Source of the DNA: S012-109 sp964425105
GTDB lineage: Bacteria > Pseudomonadota > Gammaproteobacteria > SZUA-140
DNA length: 34,899 nt
Direction: 5' to 3'
Assembly (NCBI GenBank): GCA_964425105.1
Contig: CAYRLE010000020.1
Span: 1 to 34,899, forward strand
Part shown: one piece after another, positions 9,701 through 17,722 of the stretch
How the letters are laid out: every line of letters begins with the position of its first letter
Numbering within the stretch: position 1 is the stretch's first letter
Made by a program: the position numbers and the translations under genes
The notes under the pieces: generated by a model
The model's input: the letters and a program-made list of their open reading frames with translations, nothing else
Told to the model about the DNA's origin: nothing
Databases searched by the model: none

Positions 9701-9907
9701 TTTCTGGGGATTTCCCCCTTGATCTTCTTTTCCACCGGGCAGACCGCCTTTCTCGCCCCCATGGCGGTGAGCCTGGGTTTCGGGCTGCTGTTCGCCACGG
9801 GGCTGATCCTAGTTGGCATCCCCTGTTTCTATCTGGTGGCCGATGATCTGCGCTGCCTGGTGCGGCGCGGCGCCCGCCAAGCGGCTGGAGGTGGCGGCGA
9901 TGGATGA
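6761..9907 (+). CDS. RND family efflux transporter, inner-membrane pump (HAE1/AcrB-like)
   Basis: This 1048-aa proton-driven pump has the duplicated RND topology: TM1 (ITNLLLALVVVAGVV), a large periplasmic loop, a TM2-6 bundle, TM7 (YLVSLAIVGLLVVVVAFAA), a second loop and TM8-12. The proton-relay acidic pair in TM4 is visible as GMIVDDAIIVTENI. It starts at ATG 6761, immediately after the adaptor stop; in-frame upstream codons lie inside the adaptor gene and are not credible. Its last 8 bases overlap amgK, implying co-translation. It belongs to the broad multidrug/solvent HAE1 group; export substrate cannot be inferred. Confidence 0.93.
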   Translation: MGVVHFAIRNPLITNLLLALVVVAGVVSWYAMPQEMFPVVELDKVRITTVFEGASPTEVERQVTLPLEEEFDGMADIDVITSTSSEGLSNILIEFKQGADIDDFLLDARTAVDRIDDLPAEAERPEIHRLRTRFPVISVALYGDIAEGALMEIAETVKRRLLAIPGVASAGMAGEREWELWVEVDPDLLALYGVPLSRVLATLRDNLRDLPGGSIEAAEGDILLRGVGVAPRPAAVEGLALRSNERGGQLLLGAVAHASLRLEEARTLARFNGRRSINMTVTKTADSSTIEVSARVRQAIAELAGELPATVHVAAYSDLSKYVKTRLETVKSSGLVGLVLVLLSLYLFLNFRVALITALGIPVSFLFATIMLNYFGYTINMVSLFAFLIVLGMIVDDAIIVTENIYRHMENGMEATEAAQRGVQEVFWPVTASTATTIAAFLPMFAVGGTMGAFIAVIPVVVIFALLGSLLEAFGVLPSHAFELLRVERRRRGWVDWRRLLERYVDFMGWALRNRYLVSLAIVGLLVVVVAFAATRMSFELFGHVETGQFFINVEAPNTYSLEDSARLAAEVEAAVLDSMRPGELDSLLTNVGVTFIDFTTVKFESNYIQLIVDLNKRRPHGFIERWITPLVSLRFSWQGSRERETMVVINEVRQRLREISGIQRFSILRPQGGPAGADVEVGVVGDDVTVLRSYGQRIVRFLRQLPGVYDVREDLEPGKLEYRYTINERGRQLGLSQAQLAQAVRVGFQGLEAVHVTLGNRRLPVRVIYPQSLRHDPAALAQLRIVLPDGRAVLLGEVADIHVGRGYNLVKRRDLQRLATVTAEVDSNITTPLAVADRIRAEFAPQIAADPAYRLLFLGEKRKANESIQDMLRALVIAVAIIFFILAALFKSLLDPLVVMFAIPFGIIGVIVGHLLLGYHLQFLSLIGFLALAGIVVNDSLILVEFAKRLRAQGHDRIEALVEAGRVRTRPILLTSITTFLGISPLIFFSTGQTAFLAPMAVSLGFGLLFATGLILVGIPCFYLVADDLRCLVRRGARQAAGGGGDG

Positions 9908-10886
9908 GCGCCTGTTGCTGCTGCGCAGCTGGCTGATGGAGGAGCTGGCCCTGCCGCTACAGCGGCTCAGTCCCGCCTCGGGGGATGCCAGTTTTCGCCG
10001 TTATTTCCGGGTCCATCTCGGGACGGAGACCTTCATTGCCATGGATGCCCCGCCCGACAGGGAGGACTGCCGGCCCTTCGTGCGGGTGGCGGCGGCCTTC
10101 GCCGCGCGCGGTTTGAACGTGCCGCGCATCCTGGCGTCGGACCTGGAACGGGGCCTGCTGTTGTTGAGCGATTTCGGCGAGCGCCAGTACTTGGCCGCTC
10201 TCGATGAAGCCAGCGCCCCGCGGCTCTATGGCGATGCCCTGGCGGCCCTGTTGCGGCTCCAGGCCGGGGAAGAGGACGGCAAAACAGTATTGCCTCCCTA
10301 TGACGAGACCTTGTTGTTACAGGAGATGGCCTTGTTCCAGGAGTGGTTCCTGGAGCGCCACCTGGGGCTGACCCTGGATGCGGGGCAGCTGGAGGTCCTG
10401 GAGGCAGCCTTCGCGAAGCTGGCGGCAGCAGCCCTGGAGCAGCCCCGCGTCTGGGTGCACCGCGATTATCATTGCCGCAATCTGATGGTGGTGGCGCAGG
10501 ACAATCCCGGCATCCTGGATTTCCAGGACGCCGTCACCGGGCCCGTTACCTATGACCTGGTGTCCCTGCTGCGGGACTGCTACATCCGCTGGCCCGGCGA
10601 CAGGGTCCAGGCGTGGCTGGCGGCCTATCACCGCCAGGCCGTGGCGCAGGGGCTGCTGCCTGGCGTGAGCCTGGCGCAGTTGCGCCAGTGGTTCGATTGG
10701 ATGGGGATGCAGCGCCACCTGAAGGCCGTGGGCATCTTTGCCCGCCTCCGGCACCGCGATGGCAAGCCCGGCTATTTGGCGGACATTCCCCGCACTTTCG
10801 GCTATCTGCTGGAGGTCAGCGCTCGCCATGGGGAGTTGGCGGCGCTCCATGGTTTGCTGAAATCATTGCCCCTGGCCGCAGAATGA
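9900..10886 (+). CDS. amgK: Aminoglycoside-phosphotransferase-fold kinase, likely AmgK (N-acetylmuramate/N-acetylglucosamine kinase)
   Basis: This 328-aa cytosolic kinase has the APH fold. Visible are ASGDASFRRYFRV (nucleotide-binding loop), the catalytic HRDYHCRNLM near residue 186 and the metal-binding ILDFQDAVTGPVTYDLVSLLRD. AmgK phosphorylates the anomeric carbon of MurNAc in the cell-wall recycling route that bypasses de novo UDP-MurNAc synthesis, normally with the uridylyltransferase MurU encoded next door. The ATG at 9900 overlaps the RND pump stop by 8 bases. In pseudomonads amgK-murU diverges from lptD; here an efflux module separates them and murU is absent, so the exact sugar specificity is an inference. 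Confidence 0.85.
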   Translation: MDERLLLLRSWLMEELALPLQRLSPASGDASFRRYFRVHLGTETFIAMDAPPDREDCRPFVRVAAAFAARGLNVPRILASDLERGLLLLSDFGERQYLAALDEASAPRLYGDALAALLRLQAGEEDGKTVLPPYDETLLLQEMALFQEWFLERHLGLTLDAGQLEVLEAAFAKLAAAALEQPRVWVHRDYHCRNLMVVAQDNPGILDFQDAVTGPVTYDLVSLLRDCYIRWPGDRVQAWLAAYHRQAVAQGLLPGVSLAQLRQWFDWMGMQRHLKAVGIFARLRHRDGKPGYLADIPRTFGYLLEVSARHGELAALHGLLKSLPLAAE

Positions 10887-10910
10887 GCACTCGGGCGGTG
10901 ACGATTCGTA

Positions 10911-10916
10911 TATAAT
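10911..10916 (+). promoter_or_regulatory. Consensus -10 element close to the second adaptor start
   Basis: A perfect TATAAT lies 11 bases before the ATG at 10928, with no convincing -35 at 16-18 bases. Initiation 6-8 bases downstream would leave only about 3-6 untranslated bases, and there is no Shine-Dalgarno sequence before this ATG, so a nearly leaderless transcript is possible. Confidence 0.4.
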
Positions 10917-10927
10917 TCACGACTATT

Positions 10928-12010
10928 ATGATCAAACATCCCGCCTCTCCCCTTTTCCGCGGCCTCTGCTCCATTCTCCTTTTGGTGCTACTGCTGTGTC
11001 TGTCGTTTTCCCCCCTGCTGGCGGCGGACCCGCCGCCAGCGCCGGTGATGGTGGCGCCGGTGGTGGAGCGTGAACTGGCGCCCACCATCCGGGTGACCGG
11101 CGATGTCATCAGTCGCCATGATGCCCGGCTGTCGGCCGAGGTGGCGGGCCGCCTGGTATCAGTGGCGGAAGTGGGCCAGCACGTCGCTGCCGGTCAGGTG
11201 CTGGCGCGCATCGACCATGAACTGCTGCGTTTCCAGCGCGAGGAGTTCGAGGCGGAGATCGACCAGGTGGAGGCCCGCAAGACTTTCCTGGTGCGCGAGG
11301 TGAAACGCCTGCGGCGTCTCGCCAAGAGCAACAACACGGCCCAGACCCTGCTGGACCAGACGGTTTCCGAACTGGGTGTGGAGGACGCCAAGCTGGTTTC
11401 GGCGCGCGCCCGCCTCAAACAGATCGAGGACCGCATCCGCCGCAGCACGGTGCGGGCGCCCTTCGCGGGGGTGGTGATGGAGCGTTTCCGCCATCCCGGG
11501 GAATGGGTGGACGGTGGCGACGAGGTGGTGCATCTGCTGGATACCACTGAACTGGAAGTGCGCGCCATGGCGCCGCTTGCTACCAGGCCCTATCTGAAAA
11601 CGGGCATGACGTTGCTCCTGGTGGCAGATGATACCTCGGTTCAGGGGGAGATCCGCGCCCTGGTGCCCGCCGGCAATGCCCGCTCCCACCTCATGGATGT
11701 GCGCATCGTCTTTCAGCACCCCCGCTGGACGGTGGGCCAGGTGCTGGAGGTGGCCGTGCCCACTGCCGCGCCGCGGCGTGCCGTGGTGGTGCCGCGCGAT
11801 GCCCTGGTGCTGCGCCGCAGCGGAATCGCCGTCTACCGCCTGACGGCGGATGGTGGCGCCGAGCGGGTGGCGGTGCGCACGGGGATCGCCCAGGGCGACT
11901 TGATCGAGGTGCTCGGTGAGTTGCGCCCCGGTGACCGGGTCATCACCCGCGGCGGTGAGCGGCTGCGGCCGGGGCAGAAGGTGAGAGTGCTCAATGAAGC
12001 CGAGGGTTAG
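10928..12010 (+). CDS. RND efflux periplasmic adaptor, second system
   Basis: A 360-aa membrane-fusion protein with a cleavable signal peptide (hydrophobic core ILLLVLLLCLSF, then LAADPPPAP). It has a lipoyl half-motif (SAEVAGRLVSVAEVGQHVAAG), a shorter helical hairpin than the first adaptor (about residues 95-165), the second lipoyl half (STVRAPFAGVVMERF) and a beta-barrel. It ends 9 bases before the GTG of its pump. No ribosome site is evident before the ATG and a perfect -10 lies just upstream, suggesting expression separate from amgK. Substrate unknown. Confidence 0.9.
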   Translation: MIKHPASPLFRGLCSILLLVLLLCLSFSPLLAADPPPAPVMVAPVVERELAPTIRVTGDVISRHDARLSAEVAGRLVSVAEVGQHVAAGQVLARIDHELLRFQREEFEAEIDQVEARKTFLVREVKRLRRLAKSNNTAQTLLDQTVSELGVEDAKLVSARARLKQIEDRIRRSTVRAPFAGVVMERFRHPGEWVDGGDEVVHLLDTTELEVRAMAPLATRPYLKTGMTLLLVADDTSVQGEIRALVPAGNARSHLMDVRIVFQHPRWTVGQVLEVAVPTAAPRRAVVVPRDALVLRRSGIAVYRLTADGGAERVAVRTGIAQGDLIEVLGELRPGDRVITRGGERLRPGQKVRVLNEAEG

Positions 12011-12019
12011 GGCAACACT

Positions 12020-15000
12020 GTGAACCTGGTGCGGCTGTCTCTTTCCAATCCCGTGGCGGTGGCCGTGGCGGTGCTGTTGGTGCTGCTGTTCGGCATTATC
12101 AGCCTGAGCCGCCTGCCGGTGCAGCTGACCCCCGAGGTGGAGGAGCCTCAGATCAGCATCAGCACCAGCTGGCGCGCCGCCGCCCCGGCTGAGGTGGAGG
12201 CGGAGATCATCGAGCCCCAGGAGGATGCCCTGCGTGGACTGCCGGGCGCCGTGCGCCTGCTCTCCCAGGCCCAGCGCGGCCAGGGTGTCATCACCATCAC
12301 CTTTGCCGTAGGCAGCGATCTGCGCCGCGCCCTGCTGGAGGTGATGAATCGCCTCAACCGCGTGCCCCGTTATCCCCCCGATGCCGATGAGCCGGTGATC
12401 AGCGCCGTGGGCAGCAACAGCCGGGCCATTGCCTGGTTTATCCTCAAGACCCTGCCGGGCAACGATCGGGATATCGCCAGTTATCAGGATTTCATAAAAG
12501 ATGTGGTGCAGAGCCGCTTTGAGCGCGTGCCCGGGGTGGCCCGCTCGGAGGTGCGTGGCGGGCGCGAACAGGAGATCCGCATTACTTTCGATCCCTACCG
12601 CGCCGCCAGCCTCGATGTCCAGCTGCCGGAGGTGATCGGCCTGGCGGACAGTGAGGACGTCTCCGGCGGTTTCATCGACGTGGGCAAGCGCCGCTATACC
12701 CTGCGTTTCAGCGGCAGCTATGACGTGGAGGCCCTCAAGGAGATGATTCTGGACTGGCGCGACGGCCACCCAGTGCTGCTCAGGGACGTGGCGGATGTGG
12801 CCCTGCAGCCCGAGGACCGTTCCAGCTTCGTGATCCAGAACGGCCGCCTGGCCATGGCGGTCAATGCCCATCGCGAGACCGGGGTCAATGTTCTGAAGGT
12901 TATGGCAGGCCTGCGCGAGGCCGCGCAGGAACTGCGCGATGGCCCCCTGGCACGGGCGGGACTGTCATTCGAGCAGGTCTATGACGAAACCGTCTATATC
13001 AACCGTTCCATTGCCATGGTGCGCAACAACCTGCTGTTGGGCGTGCTGCTGGCGACCGTGGTCCTGTGGTGGTTCTTCCGCCGTTTCCGTGCCACCCTGA
13101 TGGTGGCGCTGGCCATCCCCATCTGTGTGTTCGGCAGTTTCATCTTCATGGACGCTGCAGGGCGCACTCTCAACGTGATCTCCCTGGCGGGCCTGGCCTT
13201 TGCGGTGGGCATGGTGCTGGATGCGGCCATTATCGTGCTGGAGAACATCGTGCGACTGCGAGAAGGGGGCGCGCCCAGCCGCCAGGCCGCACTGGAAGGT
13301 GCCAGCCAGGTATGGGGGGCGCTGCTGGCCTCTACCGCAACCACCGTGGCCATCTTCCTGCCGGTAGTGTTCCTGGCGGACGAGGCGGGCCAGCTGTTCG
13401 CCGATCTGGCCCTGACCATTGCGGTGGCCATCGTGTTTTCCCTGGTGGTAGCCATCACGGTGCTACCTGCCGCCGCCATGACCTGGCTACGCCATGTGGA
13501 GATGAGAGACCGTCACGAGAACTGGTGGCGGGGCATCACCGGCGCCATCATGCGTCTCACCGACACCCGGCTGCGGCGCGCCCTGTGGATCGCCGCGCTG
13601 GTATCGTTGCCACTGTTGCTGGTGGTGTTGCTCAAGCCCCAGGCGGACTATCTGCCGGAGGGCAACCGCAATCTGGTGTTCGCCTTCATCAATCCGCCAC
13701 CTGGCCACAATATCGATGCCATCGAAAAGGAAATGGGCGATGTCATCGCCAGCCGCCTGCAGCCCTATCTCAGTGGCGAACAGCAGCCCCAGGTCATGAA
13801 CTATTTCTTTGTGGCCTTCGCGCGCGGCATGTTCATGGGGGTGCGCACCATGGATCCCGAACGCACCAGCGAGTTGCTGCCTATCCTCAATGGCATTCTG
13901 AGGGGCTTTCCGGACACCATCGGTTTCGCCTTTCGGGCCTCCCTGTTCGGCGGCTTCGGGGAGGGGCGTAAGATCAACATGGACATCCAGGGGCGCGACC
14001 TGGACAGCCTGCTGCAGGCGGCGCGCACTGGTTTCATGACCATCCGCCAGGCTCTGCCGGGGGCCTCGGTACGCCCCTTTCCCGGGCTCGACCTTGCGGA
14101 GCCCGAACTGCGCCTGGAACCCAACGAGCGGCGCATTGCCGAGGCGGGCTGGGACCGGCGCACCATGGCCGGCGTGATCCGGGCCCTGGGTGACGGCCTC
14201 TTCGTGGGCGACCATTTCGATGGCGAGCGGCGCCTCGACGTGATCCTGCGCGCTGCCCCGTGGGCAACGCCCGAGGATCTGCTGGCCTTGCCTCTGGCGA
14301 CTCCTGACGCCGGCATCCAGCCTCTCGGCGAACTGGTGAATCTGCGGCGCACCGCCGGCCCCGATGAATTACGCCGCATCGACCGGCGCCGCACCGTGAC
14401 CCTGCAGGTGGGACCTCCGGAAGGCATGTCCCTGGAAGAGACCCTGGTCCTGCTCAAGAGCCGTGTGGCGCCCGTGGTGGAGGGCATGCTGCCGGAGGAT
14501 GGGGAGATCCGTTATACCGGCACCGCGGACAAGCTGGAGACCGCCCTGCGCAATATGGCAGGCACCTTTGTACTGGCCATTGCCATTCTCTACCTCCTCA
14601 TCAGCGCCCTGTTCCGCTCGTTTCGCGACAGCCTGTTGGTGCTGCTGGTGATCCCCCTGGCCACGGTGGGCGGGGTGATCGCCCTGCAGCTGACCAATGC
14701 CTGGAACCGCTTCGTGGTGCCGCTGTTGGGCGGCATGCCCACGGTGCAGGCCCTCGACCTGTTGACCATGATCGGCTTCGTGATTCTGCTGGGCCTGGTG
14801 GTCAACAACGCCATTCTCCTGGTGCACCAGACCCGTGCCGCCGAGCGCAGCGGACTGGCGCGCCGTGCCGCAGTGGAGGAGGCGGTACGGTTGCGGCTGC
14901 GGCCCATTCTGATGAGCACGCTGACCAGCATTTTCGGGATGATGCCGCTGTTGCTGATGCCTGGTGCCGGTACCGAACTCTACCGCGGCATGGCCGCCGT

Positions 15001-15103
15001 TATCGTCGGCGGTATGGCTGTCAGTACGGTGTTCACTCTGTTGCTGCTGCCCAGTCTGCTGAGAATCGGTGAGAATGTGACCCCCGTCACGGGAACGCAG
15101 TGA
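12020..15103 (+). CDS. RND family efflux transporter, inner-membrane pump, second system
   Basis: A 1027-aa RND pump with the standard duplicated 12-TM topology. TM1 is PVAVAVAVLLVLLFGII and the TM4 motif is FAVGMVLDAAIIVLENI, carrying a single Asp where the first pump has Asp-Asp. The late motif GLVVNNAILLVHQTR is the family's TM10-region signature. The start is GTG 12020, placed by MNLVRLSLSNPVAVAVA alignment with RND N-termini. It forms a two-gene module with the preceding adaptor and has no channel gene. It is clearly divergent from the first pump, so this is not a recent tandem duplication. Confidence 0.93.
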   Translation: MNLVRLSLSNPVAVAVAVLLVLLFGIISLSRLPVQLTPEVEEPQISISTSWRAAAPAEVEAEIIEPQEDALRGLPGAVRLLSQAQRGQGVITITFAVGSDLRRALLEVMNRLNRVPRYPPDADEPVISAVGSNSRAIAWFILKTLPGNDRDIASYQDFIKDVVQSRFERVPGVARSEVRGGREQEIRITFDPYRAASLDVQLPEVIGLADSEDVSGGFIDVGKRRYTLRFSGSYDVEALKEMILDWRDGHPVLLRDVADVALQPEDRSSFVIQNGRLAMAVNAHRETGVNVLKVMAGLREAAQELRDGPLARAGLSFEQVYDETVYINRSIAMVRNNLLLGVLLATVVLWWFFRRFRATLMVALAIPICVFGSFIFMDAAGRTLNVISLAGLAFAVGMVLDAAIIVLENIVRLREGGAPSRQAALEGASQVWGALLASTATTVAIFLPVVFLADEAGQLFADLALTIAVAIVFSLVVAITVLPAAAMTWLRHVEMRDRHENWWRGITGAIMRLTDTRLRRALWIAALVSLPLLLVVLLKPQADYLPEGNRNLVFAFINPPPGHNIDAIEKEMGDVIASRLQPYLSGEQQPQVMNYFFVAFARGMFMGVRTMDPERTSELLPILNGILRGFPDTIGFAFRASLFGGFGEGRKINMDIQGRDLDSLLQAARTGFMTIRQALPGASVRPFPGLDLAEPELRLEPNERRIAEAGWDRRTMAGVIRALGDGLFVGDHFDGERRLDVILRAAPWATPEDLLALPLATPDAGIQPLGELVNLRRTAGPDELRRIDRRRTVTLQVGPPEGMSLEETLVLLKSRVAPVVEGMLPEDGEIRYTGTADKLETALRNMAGTFVLAIAILYLLISALFRSFRDSLLVLLVIPLATVGGVIALQLTNAWNRFVVPLLGGMPTVQALDLLTMIGFVILLGLVVNNAILLVHQTRAAERSGLARRAAVEEAVRLRLRPILMSTLTSIFGMMPLLLMPGAGTELYRGMAAVIVGGMAVSTVFTLLLLPSLLRIGENVTPVTGTQ

Positions 15104-15113
15104 TCGTTATCAC
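15100..15113. other. Small inverted repeat at the RND operon end
   Basis: GTGAT and ATCAC flank CGTT, and the pump stop codon lies inside. No T-tract follows, so it is at best a weak terminator or mRNA-stabilising hairpin. The remainder of the gap to 15268 shows no convincing promoter pair. Confidence 0.4.
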
Positions 15114-15268
15114 GTAATCCGCCTGGTAATTCATCTACCATTTTCTCTTGCCGATATCTTTGGTGGGCTGCTTGTACCTGTCCTCTTGTGACAGATCCCT
15201 CCGGCCTGGGTTGCGGAGATGGCGAACAGTACATTGCCATCCATCATTTACCAGACAGATGCATAAAG

Positions 15269-16192
15269 ATGATGAATAGATCAGCTTCAGAAGCGATGCT
15301 GCCCCCGGCGCAAACGGCTCAGGTCGGTGTGCCTTTGTTGAACATACGCTCGCGTATCGAACGGCTGGACAAGCTGCCGCCGATGCCGGAGATGACGCAA
15401 AAGGTCATCCAGTTGAGCGCCAATCCCGATGCCCATATCAAGGAACTGGTCAAGGTCGTCGAACTGGATCCCAGTCTGGCCGCCCAGGTCATGCGTTATG
15501 CCGCTTCGCCTTTCTTCAGCTATCGCGGCACCATCGATTCCCTGGATACGGCCATCACCCGGGTGTTGGGGTTCAATACCGTCCTCAACCTGGCCCTTGG
15601 GGCTACGGCGGCCAAACCATTCCGGATTCCACGCAATGTGCCGCTGGGCCTGGACGCCTTCTGGCGTCATGCCATTTTCAGCGCTGCGCTGGTGCAGGCT
15701 CTGAGCAGCATCCTGCCTGGCGAGTTGCGGCCACCGGCCGGCATGGCCTATCTGGCGGGGATGCTCCATAATTTCGGACATCTGTTGCTGGGGCATCTGT
15801 TCAAGAAGGAATTCTTGATCCTCAACAAGTTTATCGTCAACGAGCCAGACAAGTCGGTGGAAGATCTGGAACTGGAGGTGCTGGGCACCGAACACGGCAG
15901 CATCGGGGCTTGGCTGATGGAAGCCTGGAAACTGCCGGAAGAGGTGGTCATCACGGCCCGGGAACACCACAATGAAGACTATCAGGGGCCCCATGCAGTC
16001 TATCCCCAGCTGGTGCTGGTGGCCGACCGCCTGCTGAAGGCCCATGGTATCGGCGATGCTCCCAGTAGCGAACTGCCCGTCATGGTGCTGGAGTCCCTGG
16101 AGATCGGCGAATATCAGGCGGTCTCTATCGCCGACAAGATTCTGGAGGGTTGCGACGGCCTCGAGGTGATGGCGCGCCAGTTCGCTTCTTAA
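15269..16192 (+). CDS. HDOD domain-containing protein
   Basis: A roughly 307-aa cytosolic protein dominated by an HDOD domain, a relative of HD phosphohydrolases that usually lacks catalytic metal ligands and acts in signalling. It begins at about residue 33 with LDKLPPMPEMTQKVIQLS, continues through VELDPSLAAQVMRYAASPFFSYRG and TRVLGFNTVLNLALG, and has AGMLHNFGHLLLGHLF where an active HD enzyme would have an HD pair. I chose ATG 15269; an in-frame GTG at 15188 would add 27 poorly structured residues and has no ribosome site. No GGDEF, EAL or receiver domain is fused. It is monocistronic and its target is unknown. Confidence 0.85.
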   Translation: MMNRSASEAMLPPAQTAQVGVPLLNIRSRIERLDKLPPMPEMTQKVIQLSANPDAHIKELVKVVELDPSLAAQVMRYAASPFFSYRGTIDSLDTAITRVLGFNTVLNLALGATAAKPFRIPRNVPLGLDAFWRHAIFSAALVQALSSILPGELRPPAGMAYLAGMLHNFGHLLLGHLFKKEFLILNKFIVNEPDKSVEDLELEVLGTEHGSIGAWLMEAWKLPEEVVITAREHHNEDYQGPHAVYPQLVLVADRLLKAHGIGDAPSSELPVMVLESLEIGEYQAVSIADKILEGCDGLEVMARQFAS

Positions 16193-16197
16193 GGTTG

Positions 16198-16225
16198 GTG
16201 ATGAGTGATGCGTAATGCGTGATGG
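16198..16225. repeat. Heptanucleotide repeat relic
   Basis: Four consecutive 7-base units, GTGATGA, GTGATGC, GTAATGC and GTGATGG, lie directly after the HDOD stop codon. They belong to the same GTRATGR family as the tracts at 5-39 and 81-112. Confidence 0.8.
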
Positions 16226-16264
16226 GTTGAAATCCACCCAAACCTTACCTCCAAGCCCATAACA

Positions 16265-16303
16265 AAAACCGCCTGTACCGGGGAAGCCGGTACAGGCGGT
16301 TTT
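16265..16303. terminator. Bidirectional intrinsic terminator
   Basis: A perfect 17-bp stem (arms 16265-16281 and 16287-16303) encloses the 5-base loop GGAAG. The outer arm ends are A4 and T4, so a U-run is produced on both strands. It sits between the convergent HDOD and rhodanese-MoeB genes and should end both transcripts. Confidence 0.93.
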
Positions 16304-16315
16304 CACATGTGCCGC

Positions 16316-17485
16316 TCAGCCGTTGGAGGCGCAGACCTGGGCGTAGTCTTCGTAGCCGGGGAACTCGGCACCCTCGCTGCAGTAGCGGCACTTGGGGTTG
16401 GGGCGGGTCTTGAGCAGCGTGAACTGCGAGGAGAGGGCGTCATAGTGCAGCTGGCGCCCTACCAATGGCTCGCCGATATCCAGCAGGAGCTTGATGGTCT
16501 CCACTGCTTGGAGCAGGCCCAAGACGCCGGGCATGACGCCCAGCACACCTGCCTCAGCACAGGAGGGCGCCATTTCGGGCGGCGGCGGTTCGGGGAACAT
16601 GCAACGGTAACAGCCACCTTGTTGTTTGTCATAGGCGGGCCAGAAGACGGTGATTTGTCCCTCGAAGCGGTAGACCGCAGCGTGGACATTGGGCAGGCCC
16701 AGTTTGACGCAGGCATCGTTGATCAGATAGCGGGTTGCCAGATTGTCGGTGCCGTCGACGATGACGTCATAATCGGCGAAGATCTCCTCGACATTGCCGC
16801 TGTCGAGATGGGTTTCGTAAGCGACCACATTGACGCCCGGGTTGAGGGCTTCCAGAGCGATCTTGGCTGATTCCACCTTGGGCATGCCTACCCGTGCCTC
16901 GGTGTGCAGGATCTGGCGCTGGAGGTTGCTGCGGTCCACCACGTCGTGATCCACGAGCCCCAGGGTGCCGACACCGGCGGCCGCCAGGTAGTAGGCGGAG
17001 GGCGAGCCCAGTCCCCCGGCGCCGATAAGCAGGACCTTGCTGTCCAGCAGTTTCAACTGCCCGTCCTCGCCCACGTCGGGTATCATCAGATGGCGGGCAT
17101 AACGCTCACGGTCCTGGGCACTGAGAAAGGTGGGGACCTCGAAGGGATGACCCTCGTTCTTCCAGCGGCTGAAACCGCCACTGATGGAGCGGACGTCCCG
17201 GTAACCGAGCCGTTGCAAGGCCTCGGCGGCAAACAGGGAGCGCACACCGCCGGCACACATCACCAGCAGCGTCTGTTCCAGGTCGGGCACGGCATCTTCG
17301 ATGCGCAGTTCGAGAAAACTGCGGCCGAGGCGATGGGCTCCCGTCGGACTGCCCTGGACGACCTCGTCGTGGTCGCGGACATCGATGAGTGCAGCGCCCT
17401 GCTCCTTGAGTTCCAGCGCTTCTGCAGGGGTGACTTCGGGGATAGCTGAGCGTAATTCTGCCAGTCGACGGTCTTTGGCCTTCAT
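16316..17485 (-). CDS. Rhodanese-MoeB fusion: molybdopterin-synthase adenylyltransferase/sulfurtransferase-type E1 protein
   Basis: A 389-aa two-domain protein. Residues about 15-115 form a rhodanese domain with the active-site loop Cys77 (VMCAGGVRS). Residues about 122-370 form a ThiF/MoeB E1-like domain with the nucleotide loop IGAGGLGSP (154-162), zinc pairs Cys292/Cys295 and Cys366/Cys369, and a conserved Cys309. Such enzymes adenylate the C-terminal Gly-Gly of MoaD/ThiS-like carriers; the rhodanese could deliver persulfide sulfur. The domain order, rhodanese first, is the reverse of eukaryotic MOCS3. GGAGG lies 7 bases before the ATG. It could serve MoaD encoded nearby or another sulfur carrier. 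Confidence 0.9.
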   Translation of the reverse strand: MKAKDRRLAELRSAIPEVTPAEALELKEQGAALIDVRDHDEVVQGSPTGAHRLGRSFLELRIEDAVPDLEQTLLVMCAGGVRSLFAAEALQRLGYRDVRSISGGFSRWKNEGHPFEVPTFLSAQDRERYARHLMIPDVGEDGQLKLLDSKVLLIGAGGLGSPSAYYLAAAGVGTLGLVDHDVVDRSNLQRQILHTEARVGMPKVESAKIALEALNPGVNVVAYETHLDSGNVEEIFADYDVIVDGTDNLATRYLINDACVKLGLPNVHAAVYRFEGQITVFWPAYDKQQGGCYRCMFPEPPPPEMAPSCAEAGVLGVMPGVLGLLQAVETIKLLLDIGEPLVGRQLHYDALSSQFTLLKTRPNPKCRYCSEGAEFPGYEDYAQVCASNG

Positions 17486-17592
17486 TGATTAACCTCCAGC
17501 CGGATCAGTAGTGATTGATGGAAACAGCCTGTGGGGATTGTAAGCGTTCTTGCGGTGTCCGCTGATTAGGGATAGTGCGTCAGCGTCGGAAT

Positions 17593-17598
17593 ATTATA
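17593..17598 (-). promoter_or_regulatory. Candidate -10 of the rhodanese-MoeB promoter
   Basis: The minus strand carries a perfect TATAAT about 108 bases upstream of the start codon; the matching -35 (TGCAAA at 16 bp spacing) is weak. The wider gap 17486-17722 otherwise holds only a heptamer repeat relic. Confidence 0.4.
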
Positions 17599-17654
17599 CT
17601 ACAAAGCGCCTTCTTTTGCATGGCTGCGCGCGCGTGGTGGCGTGACCTTTGTGT

Positions 17655-17668
17655 GTAATGAGTAATGG
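17655..17668. repeat. Two-unit heptanucleotide repeat relic
   Basis: GTAATGA followed by GTAATGG matches the GTRATGR unit seen at 5-39 and 16198-16225. It lies just downstream of the kelch-moeB operon. With only two units the match could be chance on its own; the family resemblance is what makes it notable. Confidence 0.5.
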
Positions 17669-17722
17669 ACGAGAGGGCGAAGGGGGTGAAAAGTGCATCT
17701 CTGCCTCGCCCGGTGCTGTCGT

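Noticed and set aside
5572..15103. The two RND modules as a recent tandem duplication
   Set aside because: Pumps and adaptors differ throughout, including the TM4 acidic motif and the adaptor hairpin length, so they are distinct family members.
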